This document shows, one piece after another, positions 1-9,733 of a DNA stretch of 64,000 nucleotides. The position numbers and the translations under genes were made by a program. This stretch comes from Pararhizobium arenae (GTDB lineage Bacteria; Pseudomonadota; Alphaproteobacteria; Rhizobiales; Rhizobiaceae). Positions within the stretch are counted from its first letter, which is position 1; the number at the start of each line of letters is the position of its first letter. The stretch is from positions 372,001 to 436,000 of the forward strand of contig NZ_MOOY01000002.1 in assembly GCF_001931685.1 (NCBI RefSeq), in the 5' to 3' direction. The notes under the pieces were generated by a model that saw only the letters and a program-made list of their open reading frames with translations, did not search any database and was not told the origin of the DNA.

Positions 1-1
1 C

Positions 2-592
2 GATTCCGCCGATCTGGTGATCCGCTTCAACGATTGCCGCACCTATGGCGCGGCAGGCGAAAAGACCGACGTGGTCGCCATCTGCAACACCGGCCGCCCC
101 GGAAAGGCGCGGCTTGCTTCGGCGGAATGGGCGAGCCATCCGGCCTTGCAGCAGGCCGATGCCATCTGGAGCGTACGCGATCCCGCCAAGTTCACTGCCC
201 TGCGCGCTGTTCTGGCCATCAGCCACCCGGAGCTTGATGATTTCTGCGACGACTACACCGCGGATTTCGCGCGGCTCTGTGTCTGTCTCGGCAAGAAGCA
301 TTCGGTCATCAGTCGCGCCGTGCATGAGGCGGTCGATACGCAGTTGCAGGTCTTTGCGCCCGAGCCTTACGTGGTGCCAAGCAGCGGCCTGATCGTGATT
401 GCCTTCGTGCTCGAGAGTTTTCGCGATGCCGATCTCACCATTGCCGGCTTTGGCCATGAGGGGTGGGAGGGCCATCCCTTCGAGGCCGAGCGCAAGCTGG
501 TCGAGCGTTGGATCGGCGAGGGGCGCCTCTCGCGCCTTCGGCCGCTTGAAGGTGTTGCGGCGTCATCCATTCAATCGGCTGCGCCTTTGTAA
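2..592 (+). CDS. Urease operon accessory protein (5'-truncated by window edge)
   Basis: The reading frame is open from base 2 and ends at TAA 590-592, so the start lies outside the window; an internal GTG at 17 is unlikely to be the true start. Its position directly before ureC matches the extra open reading frame that rhizobial urease operons carry among their structural genes, usually annotated urease operon accessory protein. The visible N-terminal part (IRFNDC, then a VVAICNTGRPGKA segment) resembles the nucleotide-sugar-binding start of glycosyltransferase-29-like proteins, but I see no other evidence of that activity. There is no signal peptide or membrane segment in the visible part. 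The biochemical role is unknown; the assignment rests on context and general resemblance. Confidence 0.6.
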   Translation, partial: DSADLVIRFNDCRTYGAAGEKTDVVAICNTGRPGKARLASAEWASHPALQQADAIWSVRDPAKFTALRAVLAISHPELDDFCDDYTADFARLCVCLGKKHSVISRAVHEAVDTQLQVFAPEPYVVPSSGLIVIAFVLESFRDADLTIAGFGHEGWEGHPFEAERKLVERWIGEGRLSRLRPLEGVAASSIQSAAPL

Positions 593-666
593 GGCGCGGA
601 GCGAGATAAAAAACTGAATTTATGCGGATTTCTCCCAGAATCCAGCACTCCAGAGGGTGAAGAACA

Positions 667-2379
667 ATGTCCTACAAAATGTCTCGCGCGGCCTATGCCA
701 GCATGTTCGGGCCGACCACCGGTGACAAGGTGCGGCTTGCCGATACGGAACTGTTCATCGAGGTCGAGAAGGACTTCACCACCTATGGCGACGAGGTGAA
801 GTTTGGCGGCGGCAAGGTCATTCGCGACGGCATGGGCCAGAGCCAGGTGACGCGCGCCAATGGCGCCGTCGATACCGTCATCACCAATGCGCTGATCGTC
901 GATCACTGGGGCATCGTCAAGGCGGATATCGGCCTGAAGGACGGCCTGATCGTCGCCATCGGCAAGGCCGGCAATCCGGATACCCAGCCGAACGTCGATA
1001 TCATCGTCGGCCCCGGTACGGAGGCGATTGCCGCCGAAGGCAAGATCATCACCGCCGGCGGCATGGACAGCCACATCCACTTCATCTGCCCGCAGCAGAT
1101 CGAGGAAGCGCTGATGAGCGGCCTCACCACCATGTTCGGCGGCGGCACCGGCCCCGCCCATGGCACGCTCGCGACCACCTGCACGCCGGGCCCGTGGCAT
1201 ATTGCCCGCATGATCGAGGCGGCCGATGCTTTCCCGATGAACCTTGCCTTTGCCGGCAAGGGCAACGCCTCGCTGCCCGGCGCGCTGGTCGAGATGGTCA
1301 TGGGTGGCGCGACCTCGCTGAAGCTGCACGAGGATTGGGGCACGACCCCGGCTGCGATCGATTGCTGCCTGTCGGTGGCCGACGAATACGACGTGCAGGT
1401 GATGATCCACACGGACACGCTGAACGAAAGCGGCTTCGTCGAGGATTCCATCGCCGCGCTCAAGGGCCGCACCATCCATGCCTTCCATACCGAAGGCGCG
1501 GGCGGCGGCCATGCGCCTGACATCATCAAGATCTGCGGCCAGCCAAACGTCATCCCGTCGTCCACCAACCCGACGCGGCCCTACACGAAGAACACGCTGG
1601 CCGAGCACCTCGACATGCTGATGGTCTGTCACCACCTGTCGCCATCGATCCCGGAAGACATTGCTTTCGCCGAAAGCCGTATCCGCAAGGAAACCATCGC
1701 TGCCGAAGACATCCTGCACGATATCGGCGCCTTCTCGATCATCTCGTCCGACAGCCAGGCCATGGGCCGCGTCGGCGAAGTGGCGATCCGCACCTGGCAG
1801 ACGGCCGACAAGATGAAGCGCCAGCGCGGGCGTTTGGCCGAAGAGAGGGGCGAAAACGACAATTTCCGCGTCAAGCGCTATATCGCCAAGTACACGATCA
1901 ACCCGGCGGTGGCGCATGGTCTGAGCCATGTCATCGGCTCGGTCGAAGTCGGCAAGCGCGCCGATCTGGTGATGTGGAACCCGGCCTTTTTCGGCGTCAA
2001 GCCGGACATGGTCCTGCTGGGCGGCACGATTGCAGCGGCCCCCATGGGCGATCCGAATGCCTCGATCCCGACGCCGCAGCCGGTGCACTACAGGCCGATG
2101 TTCGGTTCGTTCGGCAAGAGCCTGACGAACTCCTCCGTCACCTTCGTTTCGCAAGCTGCGTTGGATGGCGGGCTGAGGGGTCGGCTGGGCGTTGCCAAGG
2201 AGCTGGTGGCCGTTCGCAACACGCGGGGCGGTATCGGCAAGGCATCGATGGTGCACAATAGCCTGACGCCGCATGTCGAGGTCGATCCGGAAACCTATGA
2301 AGTGCGGGCCGATGGCGTGCTCCTGACCTGCGAGCCGGCGACGGTGCTGCCGATGGCGCAGCGGTATTTCCTGTTCTGA
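667..2379 (+). CDS. ureC: Urease subunit alpha UreC
   Basis: Catalytic subunit of the nickel enzyme urease, which hydrolyses urea to ammonia and carbamate in the cytoplasm. The 570-residue length is the family norm. Diagnostic sites are all present: the HIHF metal-binding pair after [14 protein letters not shown] holding the carbamylated lysine that bridges the two nickels, the [10 protein letters not shown] and [16 protein letters not shown] histidines, [13 protein letters not shown] holding the catalytic flap histidine, and [10 protein letters not shown] holding the last metal-ligand aspartate. It starts at ATG 667 after a GAGGGTGAAGAACA ribosome binding site. ureA and ureB would lie upstream, outside the window; ureE, ureF and ureG follow. 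Confidence 0.98.
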   Translation: MSYKMSRAAYASMFGPTTGDKVRLADTELFIEVEKDFTTYGDEVKFGGGKVIRDGMGQSQVTRANGAVDTVITNALIVDHWGIVKADIGLKDGLIVAIGKAGNPDTQPNVDIIVGPGTEAIAAEGKIITAGGMDSHIHFICPQQIEEALMSGLTTMFGGGTGPAHGTLATTCTPGPWHIARMIEAADAFPMNLAFAGKGNASLPGALVEMVMGGATSLKLHEDWGTTPAAIDCCLSVADEYDVQVMIHTDTLNESGFVEDSIAALKGRTIHAFHTEGAGGGHAPDIIKICGQPNVIPSSTNPTRPYTKNTLAEHLDMLMVCHHLSPSIPEDIAFAESRIRKETIAAEDILHDIGAFSIISSDSQAMGRVGEVAIRTWQTADKMKRQRGRLAEERGENDNFRVKRYIAKYTINPAVAHGLSHVIGSVEVGKRADLVMWNPAFFGVKPDMVLLGGTIAAAPMGDPNASIPTPQPVHYRPMFGSFGKSLTNSSVTFVSQAALDGGLRGRLGVAKELVAVRNTRGGIGKASMVHNSLTPHVEVDPETYEVRADGVLLTCEPATVLPMAQRYFLF

Positions 2380-2401
2380 GGCATTCGGTCGGATCGGGGC
2401 T

Positions 2402-2515
2402 GCCCCTCATCCGCCCTGTCGGGCACCTTCTCCCCGCCTGCGGGGAGAAGGAACAAGCGGCAATCTCGATCGTCCCCTCTCCCCGCGAGCGGGGGGAGGG
2501 CTAGGGTGAGGGGCA
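2402..2515. repeat. RIME1-like rhizobial intergenic palindromic element
   Basis: About 114 bases between ureC and the ABM gene begin GCCCCTCATCC and end AGGGTGAGGGGC, so the outer ends are complementary. Two inner palindromes are visible: CTTCTCCCCGC with GCGGGGAGAAGG at about 2428-2451, and CCCTCTCCCCGC with GCGGGGGGAGGG at about 2475-2500. This is the arrangement remembered for RIME1 elements of Sinorhizobium and Rhizobium. It may form a strong hairpin in the urease transcript. Confidence 0.75.
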
Positions 2516-2608
2516 GATTCGCTACGGGCATTGGCTGCAGAGCCTCGCACCCCCCGCCATTCTCCACTACAAACGGCAGAGACCTGCCGTTCACATTCCG
2601 AGGTACCC

Positions 2609-2905
2609 ATGATCTACGTTATCGCTTACCTGAAAGCTCATCCCGGCAAGGCTGCCGATGTTCTCGCTGCCGCCCAGCCGCTGATTGCCGAGACCCGTGC
2701 GGAAGAGGGCTGCATCACTTACGAACTCTACCAGAAGCCCGGCGAGCCCGAGAGGTTGGTCTTCGTTGAGAACTGGTCGAGCCGCGAGGCGCTGCAGGCG
2801 CATTTCGAGACTGCGCATATCGCCGCCTTCAGCAAGGCGATCGCCGAACTCGTGGCTGAAAGCCGGGTCGAGGTCGTGCATCCGGAAAAGGTCGAGGTGG
2901 TCTGA
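2609..2905 (+). CDS. Antibiotic biosynthesis monooxygenase (ABM) domain protein
   Basis: A single-domain dimeric alpha/beta-barrel protein of 98 residues in the ABM/YgiN family (quinol or polyketide monooxygenases and related proteins of unknown role). Typical features are the opening [14 protein letters not shown], the central [11 protein letters not shown] and the [20 protein letters not shown] segment with its conserved W and H. ATG 2609 is chosen because GAGG lies just upstream; longer in-frame versions would run into the RIME-like element. Its stop codon overlaps the ureE start (TGATG), so it is translationally coupled into the urease accessory operon. A link to urease function is not obvious; reaction and substrate are unknown. 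Confidence 0.85.
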   Translation: MIYVIAYLKAHPGKAADVLAAAQPLIAETRAEEGCITYELYQKPGEPERLVFVENWSSREALQAHFETAHIAAFSKAIAELVAESRVEVVHPEKVEVV

Positions 2906-3375
2906 TGCCCTATCGCTCGACGGAAATCCTGTCTCCCGGCACTGCAGACATCACGCCGGTCGCCACGATCGCGCTTGCGCATGATGAGCGGCATCTGCGC
3001 CGCAAGCTGCTGCATCTTCCGGATGACGATGTGGTGATGCTTGATCTCAGGGAGCCGGTGATGCTGGCTGATGGCGATCTGCTGGTGCTGGAAGGCGGCG
3101 GGCATGTCCGTATCGCAGCGACGGACGAGCCACTCTACGAGATCCTGCCGCGCGACAGACTGCACCTGATCGAACTTGCCTGGCATCTCGGCAACCGGCA
3201 CCTGCCGGCCGAAATCCGCGAAGACCGTATCCTGATCCTGCGCGATGCCGTGATCCGCAACATGCTGGAAGGGCTGGGTGCTAAAGTCACCGACGTGACC
3301 TCGCCGTTTCAGCCAATGCGCGGCGCCTATCATGGTGGGCACTCCCATGGGCATGGCCACCACCATCATGGCTGA
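2905..3375 (+). CDS. ureE: Urease accessory protein UreE (nickel metallochaperone)
   Basis: UreE delivers nickel to the urease-UreDFG activation complex. This 156-residue protein has the usual N-terminal peptide-binding domain followed by the metal-binding domain ([15 protein letters not shown], which contains the conserved interface histidine). It ends in a histidine-rich tail with about nine histidines in the last sixteen residues ([14 protein letters not shown]), as in many nickel-storing UreE proteins. The ATG overlaps the stop of the preceding ABM gene, and its end overlaps the start of ureF. Confidence 0.95.
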   Translation: MPYRSTEILSPGTADITPVATIALAHDERHLRRKLLHLPDDDVVMLDLREPVMLADGDLLVLEGGGHVRIAATDEPLYEILPRDRLHLIELAWHLGNRHLPAEIREDRILILRDAVIRNMLEGLGAKVTDVTSPFQPMRGAYHGGHSHGHGHHHHG

Positions 3376-4039
3376 TGCCATGGCCACGCAATCGCTGATC
3401 CGGCTCGTCACCTGGATGTCGCCGGCTTTTCCGGTCGGTGCCTTCTCCTATTCGGGTGGGCTGGAGCAGGCGGTTGCGGATGGACTGGTGGCCGATGCCG
3501 ATGGTTTGCGGCATTGGCTGACGTCATGGGCCGAATACGGTTCCGGCTGGAATGATGCCGTTCTGTTGGCGGAGGCTTATCGCGCTTTCGGCGATGCACA
3601 GCGGCTTGCCGATGTGCGTGATCTGGCCGAGGCCCTTGGGGGTTCGCAGGAGCGGCATATGGAAACCATGCTGCAGGGCGAGGCCTTTCTCACCGCCGCT
3701 TCCCACTGGCCGCATCCCGTGCTTGAACGGGTGGGGCCGAGAGCCGCCTATCCTGTGGCCGTGGGTGCGGTTGCAGCGGCTCATGCGACGGGCCTGGAAC
3801 CAACGCTGGCAGCCTATCTGCATGGCGCGCTGTCCAATCTGGTTTCCGTTGCCATTCGCTGCGGCGTGACGGGGCAGCAGGGCGGTGTCAGCGTTCTTGC
3901 CGCTCTCGAGCCGCTGATCGCGGAGATTGCGGCGCGTGCTGGCACGAGTAGCCTTGATGATCTGGGCACTGCCACTTTCGTCGCCGATATCGCGGCGCTA
4001 CACCACGAAACGATGTATTCTCGGCTCTTCCGCTCCTGA
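3368..4039 (+). CDS. ureF: Urease accessory protein UreF
   Basis: UreF acts with UreD and UreG as a checkpoint for nickel insertion into apo-urease. The family signature [20 protein letters not shown] is near the N-terminus and the helical body is typical. ATG 3368 (MADAMATQS) gives 223 residues, close to remembered rhizobial UreF proteins; ATG 3380 is an alternative. A longer version from 3332 would lie inside the ureE histidine tail and is less likely. The gene overlaps ureE by 8 bases, which points to coupled translation. Confidence 0.92.
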   Translation: MADAMATQSLIRLVTWMSPAFPVGAFSYSGGLEQAVADGLVADADGLRHWLTSWAEYGSGWNDAVLLAEAYRAFGDAQRLADVRDLAEALGGSQERHMETMLQGEAFLTAASHWPHPVLERVGPRAAYPVAVGAVAAAHATGLEPTLAAYLHGALSNLVSVAIRCGVTGQQGGVSVLAALEPLIAEIAARAGTSSLDDLGTATFVADIAALHHETMYSRLFRS

Positions 4040-4079
4040 GCCGTTGCTTTTCTGGAATTGATTTAGAAGGACGCTTTCG

Positions 4080-4691
<612 letters not shown>

Positions 4692-4711
4692 CGGCTTAAT
4701 CACAAACAAAG

Positions 4712-4747
4712 AAAGCCCGGCCGTGTGGAAAACGCGGCCGGGCTTTT
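4712..4747. terminator. Bidirectional rho-independent terminator between ureG and the RND pump gene
   Basis: A 12-base arm AAAGCCCGGCCG is followed by its complement CGGCCGGGCTTTT, closed by a short loop, with T residues after the stem on the plus strand and A residues before it. It separates two convergent operons and can serve both strands. Confidence 0.88.
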
Positions 4748-4762
4748 GCGTTTGGTGTCGCC

Positions 4763-7700
4763 TTATTCGGCCGCGAGCGCCGGGTGGCTGATGACGTTGC
4801 CGGTGCGCTTGGGGCCTTCCAGCCTGTCCAGGCGCTCCTGGATCTCGTCGATTGTCTTGCCCTGTTCGGTGACGATGCCGGTGAGGGCCTCGTTTTCCAG
4901 AACCTCGAGTTCCTCGTCCTTCCTGCCGACCATGCGGCCGAAGAGCCAGCCGAGCAGGCGGGAAACGTCGTCCATGATCAGGAAGAACGCGGGCACGACG
5001 ACCAGCGACAGCACGGTAGACACGATGATGCCGCCGATAACCGCAATCGCCATCGGTGCGCGGAACGAGCCACCCTCGCCGACGCCGAGCGCGGACGGGA
5101 TCATGCCCGCCGACATGGCGATCGAGGTCATGATGATCGGCTGGGCGCGCTTGCGGCCCGCCTCGATCATCGCCTGAACCCGGTTCATGCCGTGGCGTTT
5201 CATCTCGACCGCGAAATCGACCAGCAGGATCGCGTTCTTGGTGACGATGCCCATCAGCATCAGCACCCCGATCATCACGGGCATCGAGAAGGCGTTGCGG
5301 GTCACGATCAGCGCCACTGCGACACCACCGATGGCAAGCGGCAGCGAAAACAGGATGGTGAAGGGCTGGATCACATCCTTGAAGAGCAGGATGAGAACGA
5401 CCAGAACCATCAGGAGGCCGAGCAGCATGGCGTTGCCGAAGCTCTGCATCATCTCGCTCTGGATCTTGGCGTCGCCGCTTTCCGCAAGCCGAACCGTCGG
5501 TGGCAGCTTCGTCTCCTCGACGATGCGCTTGAACTCGGCTGTCGAGGTGTCGAGCGCCGTGCCCTGCGGCACGTCGGAACCGATGGAGGCCACCCGGTTG
5601 CGGGCGTTGCGCAGGATCGAGCTCGGACCCTCGGCGTAGCTGAGATCCGCAATGCTATCGATCGGCACGGTCGCGCCGGATGCGGTCTTCACCTTGAGAG
5701 AGCCGATCGCCTGCAGGTCACGACGCACATCGAGCGAGGTCTGGACCCGGATCGGGATAAGACGATCGTCGAGCGAGATCTTGGTGAGAGCCGAATCGAC
5801 ATCGCCAGTCGTTGCCACGCGGATCGTCTGCGAAATCTGCTGCGGCGTGATGCCCAGCCGAGCGATTTCATCCTTGCGGGGGAAGATTTGTAGTTCCGGA
5901 CGGGGCAGGGCGCCTTCCGAGCTGACGTTGGACAGGATCGGCGATGCACGCAGCTTTGCTTCCAGCGTGCCGACGGCATCGTTCAGGTCCTGCTCGTTCG
6001 AGGACAGGAAGTTGAAGGTCAGTTCGCGCTCGCCACGGTCATTGAGCTTGGTGATGCGAACGTCCGGTATGTCCTTGAGGTTGGCGAAAATATCCTTTTC
6101 GACATCCCACTGCGGACGGGTGCGACCCTCCAGTTCCATCTTCGGCATGTACTGGCCGATAAGGGGCAGGCCGCCCAGCCCCTTGTTGACGAGCGTCTTG
6201 ACCAGCGAATGATCGATCTTGCCGAGGATGACGCGCACGGTGGCGCGGCGCAGCTCGAGATCACCCTTGGGCGAGGCGCCACCGAGCACGAAGACGCTCT
6301 CGACGCCATCGACGTCGCGGATCGCATCATAGATTCGGGTGGTCGTTTCATCGGTTTCTGCGAGCGTCGCGTTCGGCGGCAGCTCGACGGAAAGAACGAC
6401 ACGCGACGAGTCATCCGGCGGCATGAAGCTGCCCGGCACTTGCGCCATCAGGTAGAGCGAGCCAACGAGGAAGGCGATGGCGCCAAACATGGTCGCGTAG
6501 CGCATGTACCAGCGCGACGTCGTGAAACTGATAAGGCGCGTATAGCCCTTCATCATGCGGCCGTCATTGTCGTGATGGTCGTCCACGCCGTCTTCCGGCC
6601 GCATCAGATAGGCGGCCATCAGCGGCGTGATGAGACGCGCCACCATGAGCGAGAAGAACACGGAGAAGGCAACCGTCAGGCCGAACTGGATGAAATACTG
6701 GCCGGCGATGCCGGGCATGAACGACACCGGCACGAAGACGGCGATGATGGTGAAGCTTGTCGCAATAACAGCGAGACCGATTTCATCGGCCGCATCAAGC
6801 GAGGCCCTATAGGGCGTTTTGCCCATCTTGATGTGTCGCGCGATGTTCTCGATTTCAACGATCGCGTCATCGACGAGAATACCGGTCGCGAGCGTCAACG
6901 CCAGGAAGCTGACGAGGTTCAACGAGAAGCCCATCAGGTCCATGATCCAGAAGGTCGGGATTGCGGACAAGGGCAAGGCGACGGCGGCAATGAGGGTCGC
7001 CCGCCAGTTGCGCAGGAAGAGCAGAACCACGATGACGGCGAGGATCGAGCCTTCCATCAGCGTGTGGAGGGCAGCCTCATAGTTTCCGTAGGTGAAGTAG
7101 ACGGAATCGTCCACCATCGCGATATCCACCTGGGGATGGGCGGCACGCACCCCGTCGAGGCTCTTGGCGACGGTTTCGGCAACCGACACTTCGCTGGCGC
7201 CCTTCGAGCGGAAGACGGCGAAAGTGACGGAAGCATCTCCGTTGAAACGCGAGAAGGACTTCGGCTCTTCATAAGTATCGGTGACGGTGCCGAGATCGGA
7301 CAGCTTTACGAACCGGCCGTTCGGCAGCGCAATTGTGGTGTTGGCAAGCTGCGCGACATTGCGGGCGTCGCCGAGCGTGCGTATGGTCTGCTCATTGCCA
7401 CCGATCTGGCCGCGGCCGGACCCGAGATCGACGTTGGTGCTGCGCAGCTGGTTGTTCACATCCGGCGCGGTGATGCCGAAGGAATCGAGCTTGTTGGGAT
7501 CGAGCTCCACGCGAATTTCACGGTCGGAGCCACCGTAACGGTCGATACGGCCAACGCCGATCTGGCCCTGAAGCGCACGCTTGATCGTGTCATCCACGAA
7601 CCAGGAAAGCTCTTCCAGCGTCATATCCGGAGAGGTTACCGAAAAGGTCTGGATCGCCTGGCCTTCGACGTCGATCTTGGTGACGACGGGCTCCTCGACA

Positions 7701-8065
7701 TCGGCGGGCAGGTCACTGCGGATGCGATCAATGGCATCCTTCGTATCCTGCACAGCCTCTTCAGTCGGCTTCTCGATGCGGAAGACAACGGAGGTCACAG
7801 ACTGGCCGTCCGTCACCGTCGACTGGATTTCATCGACGCCGGCGATGGAGGCTACCGCGTCCTCGACCTCCTTCGTCACCTGCATTTCCAGCTCGGACGG
7901 CGAAGCGCCGTTCTGGGTCACGGTGATGGCGACGACGGGAACGTCGATGTTCGGGAAGCGGGTGATGGGCAGCGCAAAGAAGGATTGCAGCCCGAGGAAC
8001 AGCAGCAGCGCGAAACCGAGGATCGGCGCGATTGGATTTCGGATCGCCCAGGCGGAGAAATTCAT
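4763..8065 (-). CDS. RND (HAE1-type) multidrug efflux permease
   Basis: Inner-membrane, proton-driven pump of the AcrB/MexB type with 1100 residues. The N-terminus MNFSAWAIRNPIAP enters the first membrane helix, followed by the porter domain (VAITVTQNGASPSELE). The paired proton-relay aspartates sit in TM4 (TGILVDDAIVEIEN). The C-terminal half repeats the topology (LMGIVTKNAILLVDFAVE) and ends in a charged cytoplasmic tail with a short coiled-coil-like segment. The gene follows its membrane-fusion partner by 14 bases. No outer-membrane channel gene or local regulator is next to it, so a TolC-like partner must be elsewhere. Substrate cannot be told. Confidence 0.93.
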   Translation of the reverse strand: MNFSAWAIRNPIAPILGFALLLFLGLQSFFALPITRFPNIDVPVVAITVTQNGASPSELEMQVTKEVEDAVASIAGVDEIQSTVTDGQSVTSVVFRIEKPTEEAVQDTKDAIDRIRSDLPADVEEPVVTKIDVEGQAIQTFSVTSPDMTLEELSWFVDDTIKRALQGQIGVGRIDRYGGSDREIRVELDPNKLDSFGITAPDVNNQLRSTNVDLGSGRGQIGGNEQTIRTLGDARNVAQLANTTIALPNGRFVKLSDLGTVTDTYEEPKSFSRFNGDASVTFAVFRSKGASEVSVAETVAKSLDGVRAAHPQVDIAMVDDSVYFTYGNYEAALHTLMEGSILAVIVVLLFLRNWRATLIAAVALPLSAIPTFWIMDLMGFSLNLVSFLALTLATGILVDDAIVEIENIARHIKMGKTPYRASLDAADEIGLAVIATSFTIIAVFVPVSFMPGIAGQYFIQFGLTVAFSVFFSLMVARLITPLMAAYLMRPEDGVDDHHDNDGRMMKGYTRLISFTTSRWYMRYATMFGAIAFLVGSLYLMAQVPGSFMPPDDSSRVVLSVELPPNATLAETDETTTRIYDAIRDVDGVESVFVLGGASPKGDLELRRATVRVILGKIDHSLVKTLVNKGLGGLPLIGQYMPKMELEGRTRPQWDVEKDIFANLKDIPDVRITKLNDRGERELTFNFLSSNEQDLNDAVGTLEAKLRASPILSNVSSEGALPRPELQIFPRKDEIARLGITPQQISQTIRVATTGDVDSALTKISLDDRLIPIRVQTSLDVRRDLQAIGSLKVKTASGATVPIDSIADLSYAEGPSSILRNARNRVASIGSDVPQGTALDTSTAEFKRIVEETKLPPTVRLAESGDAKIQSEMMQSFGNAMLLGLLMVLVVLILLFKDVIQPFTILFSLPLAIGGVAVALIVTRNAFSMPVMIGVLMLMGIVTKNAILLVDFAVEMKRHGMNRVQAMIEAGRKRAQPIIMTSIAMSAGMIPSALGVGEGGSFRAPMAIAVIGGIIVSTVLSLVVVPAFFLIMDDVSRLLGWLFGRMVGRKDEELEVLENEALTGIVTEQGKTIDEIQERLDRLEGPKRTGNVISHPALAAE

Positions 8066-8079
8066 CTCTTTAACCTCAA

Positions 8080-9276
8080 TCAGTTCGAAACGGTTTCAGC
8101 GCCGGCGAGCACCGGCTTGATGCGATCTCCATCGCGCACGAAGGCGCCGGCCTTGGTGATGACCTTGTCACCTTTGGCGAGGCCGCTGCGGATTTCGATG
8201 AAGCCGCCGTCCTCTATGCCGGTCTCGATCTTGGCGACCTTGGCAACGTCGCCATCGACCTTGCGCGTGACCATGCCGTCCTTGGACTTTGTCACCGCCG
8301 AGAGCGGCAGGACGAGAGCGTCCTTCTCCGTCACGATGATCTGGGCGCGGGCATACATGCCGACGCGGGCCTTATCGGTGTCGAGCAGGCTGATATACAC
8401 GTTACCAAGACGGGTCTGGGTATCGACCACCGGAGAGATCAGGCGCACCTTGCCCTCGATTTCGGTCTTGCCATCCGCCAAGGTTACCTTCGCGCGCTGG
8501 CCGATTTCGAGTTTCGGCAGGTCGGTTTCGATGATCTCGGCCGATATTTCGACGGCACCGTCGCGGATGATCGTGAAGAGCGGTTCGCCGCCGCCATTGG
8601 CAATGGCGCCGACCTTTGCGGTGCGGGCGGAAATCACGCCGGAGACCGGCGTTTTGACGTCCGTGCGGGCCAGCCGCAGGTCGATATCGGAAATCTGGGC
8701 TTCGACCACCTTGATGTCGGCATTGGCGACGGAAACCAGCTGCTCGGCGGAGTTGACCCGCGCGAGTGCCGCTGTCGCCGCGGCCTTTTCCTGATCGCGC
8801 TGCGCGGTTGACACCGAGCCTGCTTCAGCCAGCTTCTTCGAGCGCTCGCTCACGCGCACCGCTTCTTCGGCATTGGCCTGCGCTTCGGCAAGCTGTGCCT
8901 CGTACTGGGCAAGCGAAGCCTTGGCCTTGGCAAGGCTTGCGGCATACTGGCTCTTCTGCAGTTCCAGCATGTCCGGGTTCAGCGTCGCAAGCGTGCTGTC
9001 GGCTTCGACGCGATCGCCGACATCGGCATTCAGGGTGCGGATCGAAAGCCCGTCGACGAGGGGCGAAACAAAGGTTTCCTCGACGGCCTTGACGGCGCCG
9101 GTCGCAACCACACGGTCGATAATGTGGCGGGTCTGGACCTCTGAAACGACAATGGATGGCAAGGCCTGTTCCGTCTTGGCAGGGGCTGCTGCTTCCTGCG
9201 CAAGGGCCGTGCTTGCCTGAAGGCCCAGGAGCAGGGTTGTCAGGACACCAAACGCGAACGTCGTCTTACGGGCCAT
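8080..9276 (-). CDS. RND efflux periplasmic adaptor (membrane fusion protein)
   Basis: Periplasmic adaptor bridging the RND permease to an outer-membrane channel. The start is ATG 9276 (MARKTTFAFGV) with an AGGAAG site upstream; a longer reading to 9363 has no such site. A signal peptide covers about residues 1-27 (LLLGLQASTALAQ). After it come a beta-barrel/lipoyl segment, a long alanine- and glutamate-rich alpha-hairpin at roughly residues 95-180, and the second lipoyl half around TPVSGVISARTAKVG. It has 398 residues and is first in the two-gene operon. Confidence 0.92.
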   Translation of the reverse strand: MARKTTFAFGVLTTLLLGLQASTALAQEAAAPAKTEQALPSIVVSEVQTRHIIDRVVATGAVKAVEETFVSPLVDGLSIRTLNADVGDRVEADSTLATLNPDMLELQKSQYAASLAKAKASLAQYEAQLAEAQANAEEAVRVSERSKKLAEAGSVSTAQRDQEKAAATAALARVNSAEQLVSVANADIKVVEAQISDIDLRLARTDVKTPVSGVISARTAKVGAIANGGGEPLFTIIRDGAVEISAEIIETDLPKLEIGQRAKVTLADGKTEIEGKVRLISPVVDTQTRLGNVYISLLDTDKARVGMYARAQIIVTEKDALVLPLSAVTKSKDGMVTRKVDGDVAKVAKIETGIEDGGFIEIRSGLAKGDKVITKAGAFVRDGDRIKPVLAGAETVSN

Positions 9277-9357
9277 CGGCTCACTTCCTAAAAATTCCGG
9301 ATAAACTGTTGGCAACAGCGCCAGTCCCTCCTTAGGAGGATACGCCGCTGCCAGCCT

Positions 9358-9461
9358 CTGCATAATTCCTTCAACCGCAATCGATCCAAGGAAAATTATG
9401 CAGCAGATTTAAAGCGTTACAGCAACTTTGGCGCGTCATTACCGAAGCGCGGCGCTGTCAT
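9358..9461. repeat. Palindromic intergenic element with two hairpins
   Basis: The first part is an inverted repeat, CTGCATAATTCCTT at 9358-9371 and AAGGAAAATTATGCAG at 9388-9403. It is followed by TTTAAAGCGTTACAGC and a GC-rich part ending GCGCGGCGCTGT, so that ACAGC and GCTGT are complementary. I remember very similar sequences (AATTATGCAGCA ... TTACAGC ... GCGCGGCGCTGTA) between many Rhizobiaceae genes. I have not compared copies and do not know its function. Confidence 0.5.
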
Positions 9462-9682
9462 GGAATGGGAAGGATACCAGCTCAGGCTCTTCCTGAGAAA
9501 AATCTCCCCCACACTCTCCTCAAACTGCCTCAAGGCTTATTTAAGCGGGCACTTTTGAGGATGCAAGATCAGTCATAAAAAAGAATGGTGCCTCAATATT
9601 CCATTTTTTAGGCCTCTTCGAGGCAATTTTTGTTTCGCAATGTATACGGCTAAAAAAGTGTTTCCATCTGTTGCAAATGAGA

Positions 9683-9715
9683 AACGCGCGGGTTTTGACG
9701 CCCGCGCGTTTTTCT
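9683..9715. terminator. Hairpin terminator after the NMT1-type transporter operon
   Basis: AACGCGCGGG pairs with CCCGCGCGTT across an 8-base loop, followed by TTTTT on the plus strand. The substrate-binding protein gene reads toward it on the minus strand, where the T-run is weaker, so its efficiency for that operon is uncertain. Confidence 0.65.
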
Positions 9716-9733
9716 GCCTGAAGTTTCCGATGC

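Larger units (their letters stand above)
9277..9733. other. Intergenic region upstream of the RND operon
   Basis: These 457 bases hold no convincing gene. From the RND side they contain a short inverted repeat CCTCC-TTA-GGAGG (9327-9339) about 50 bases before the adaptor start, a dispersed-repeat-like element (9358-9461, listed separately), an AT-rich stretch at about 9540-9665, and a hairpin terminator for the next operon (9683-9715). Confidence 0.6.

Noticed and set aside
571-2274. Long minus-strand open frame antisense to ureC
   Set aside because: It mirrors the codon pattern of ureC, has no ribosome site or family similarity and overlaps a certain gene completely.
6209-8794. 861-codon plus-strand frame antisense to the RND permease and adaptor
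   Set aside because: Its composition (runs of D, H, R, G) is that of an antisense shadow in GC-rich DNA; the minus-strand genes are certain.
9277-9363. N-terminal extension of the RND adaptor to 9363
   Set aside because: ATG 9276 has a good AGGAAG site and directly begins a signal peptide; the extension would place 29 residues before it and runs into a repeat element.
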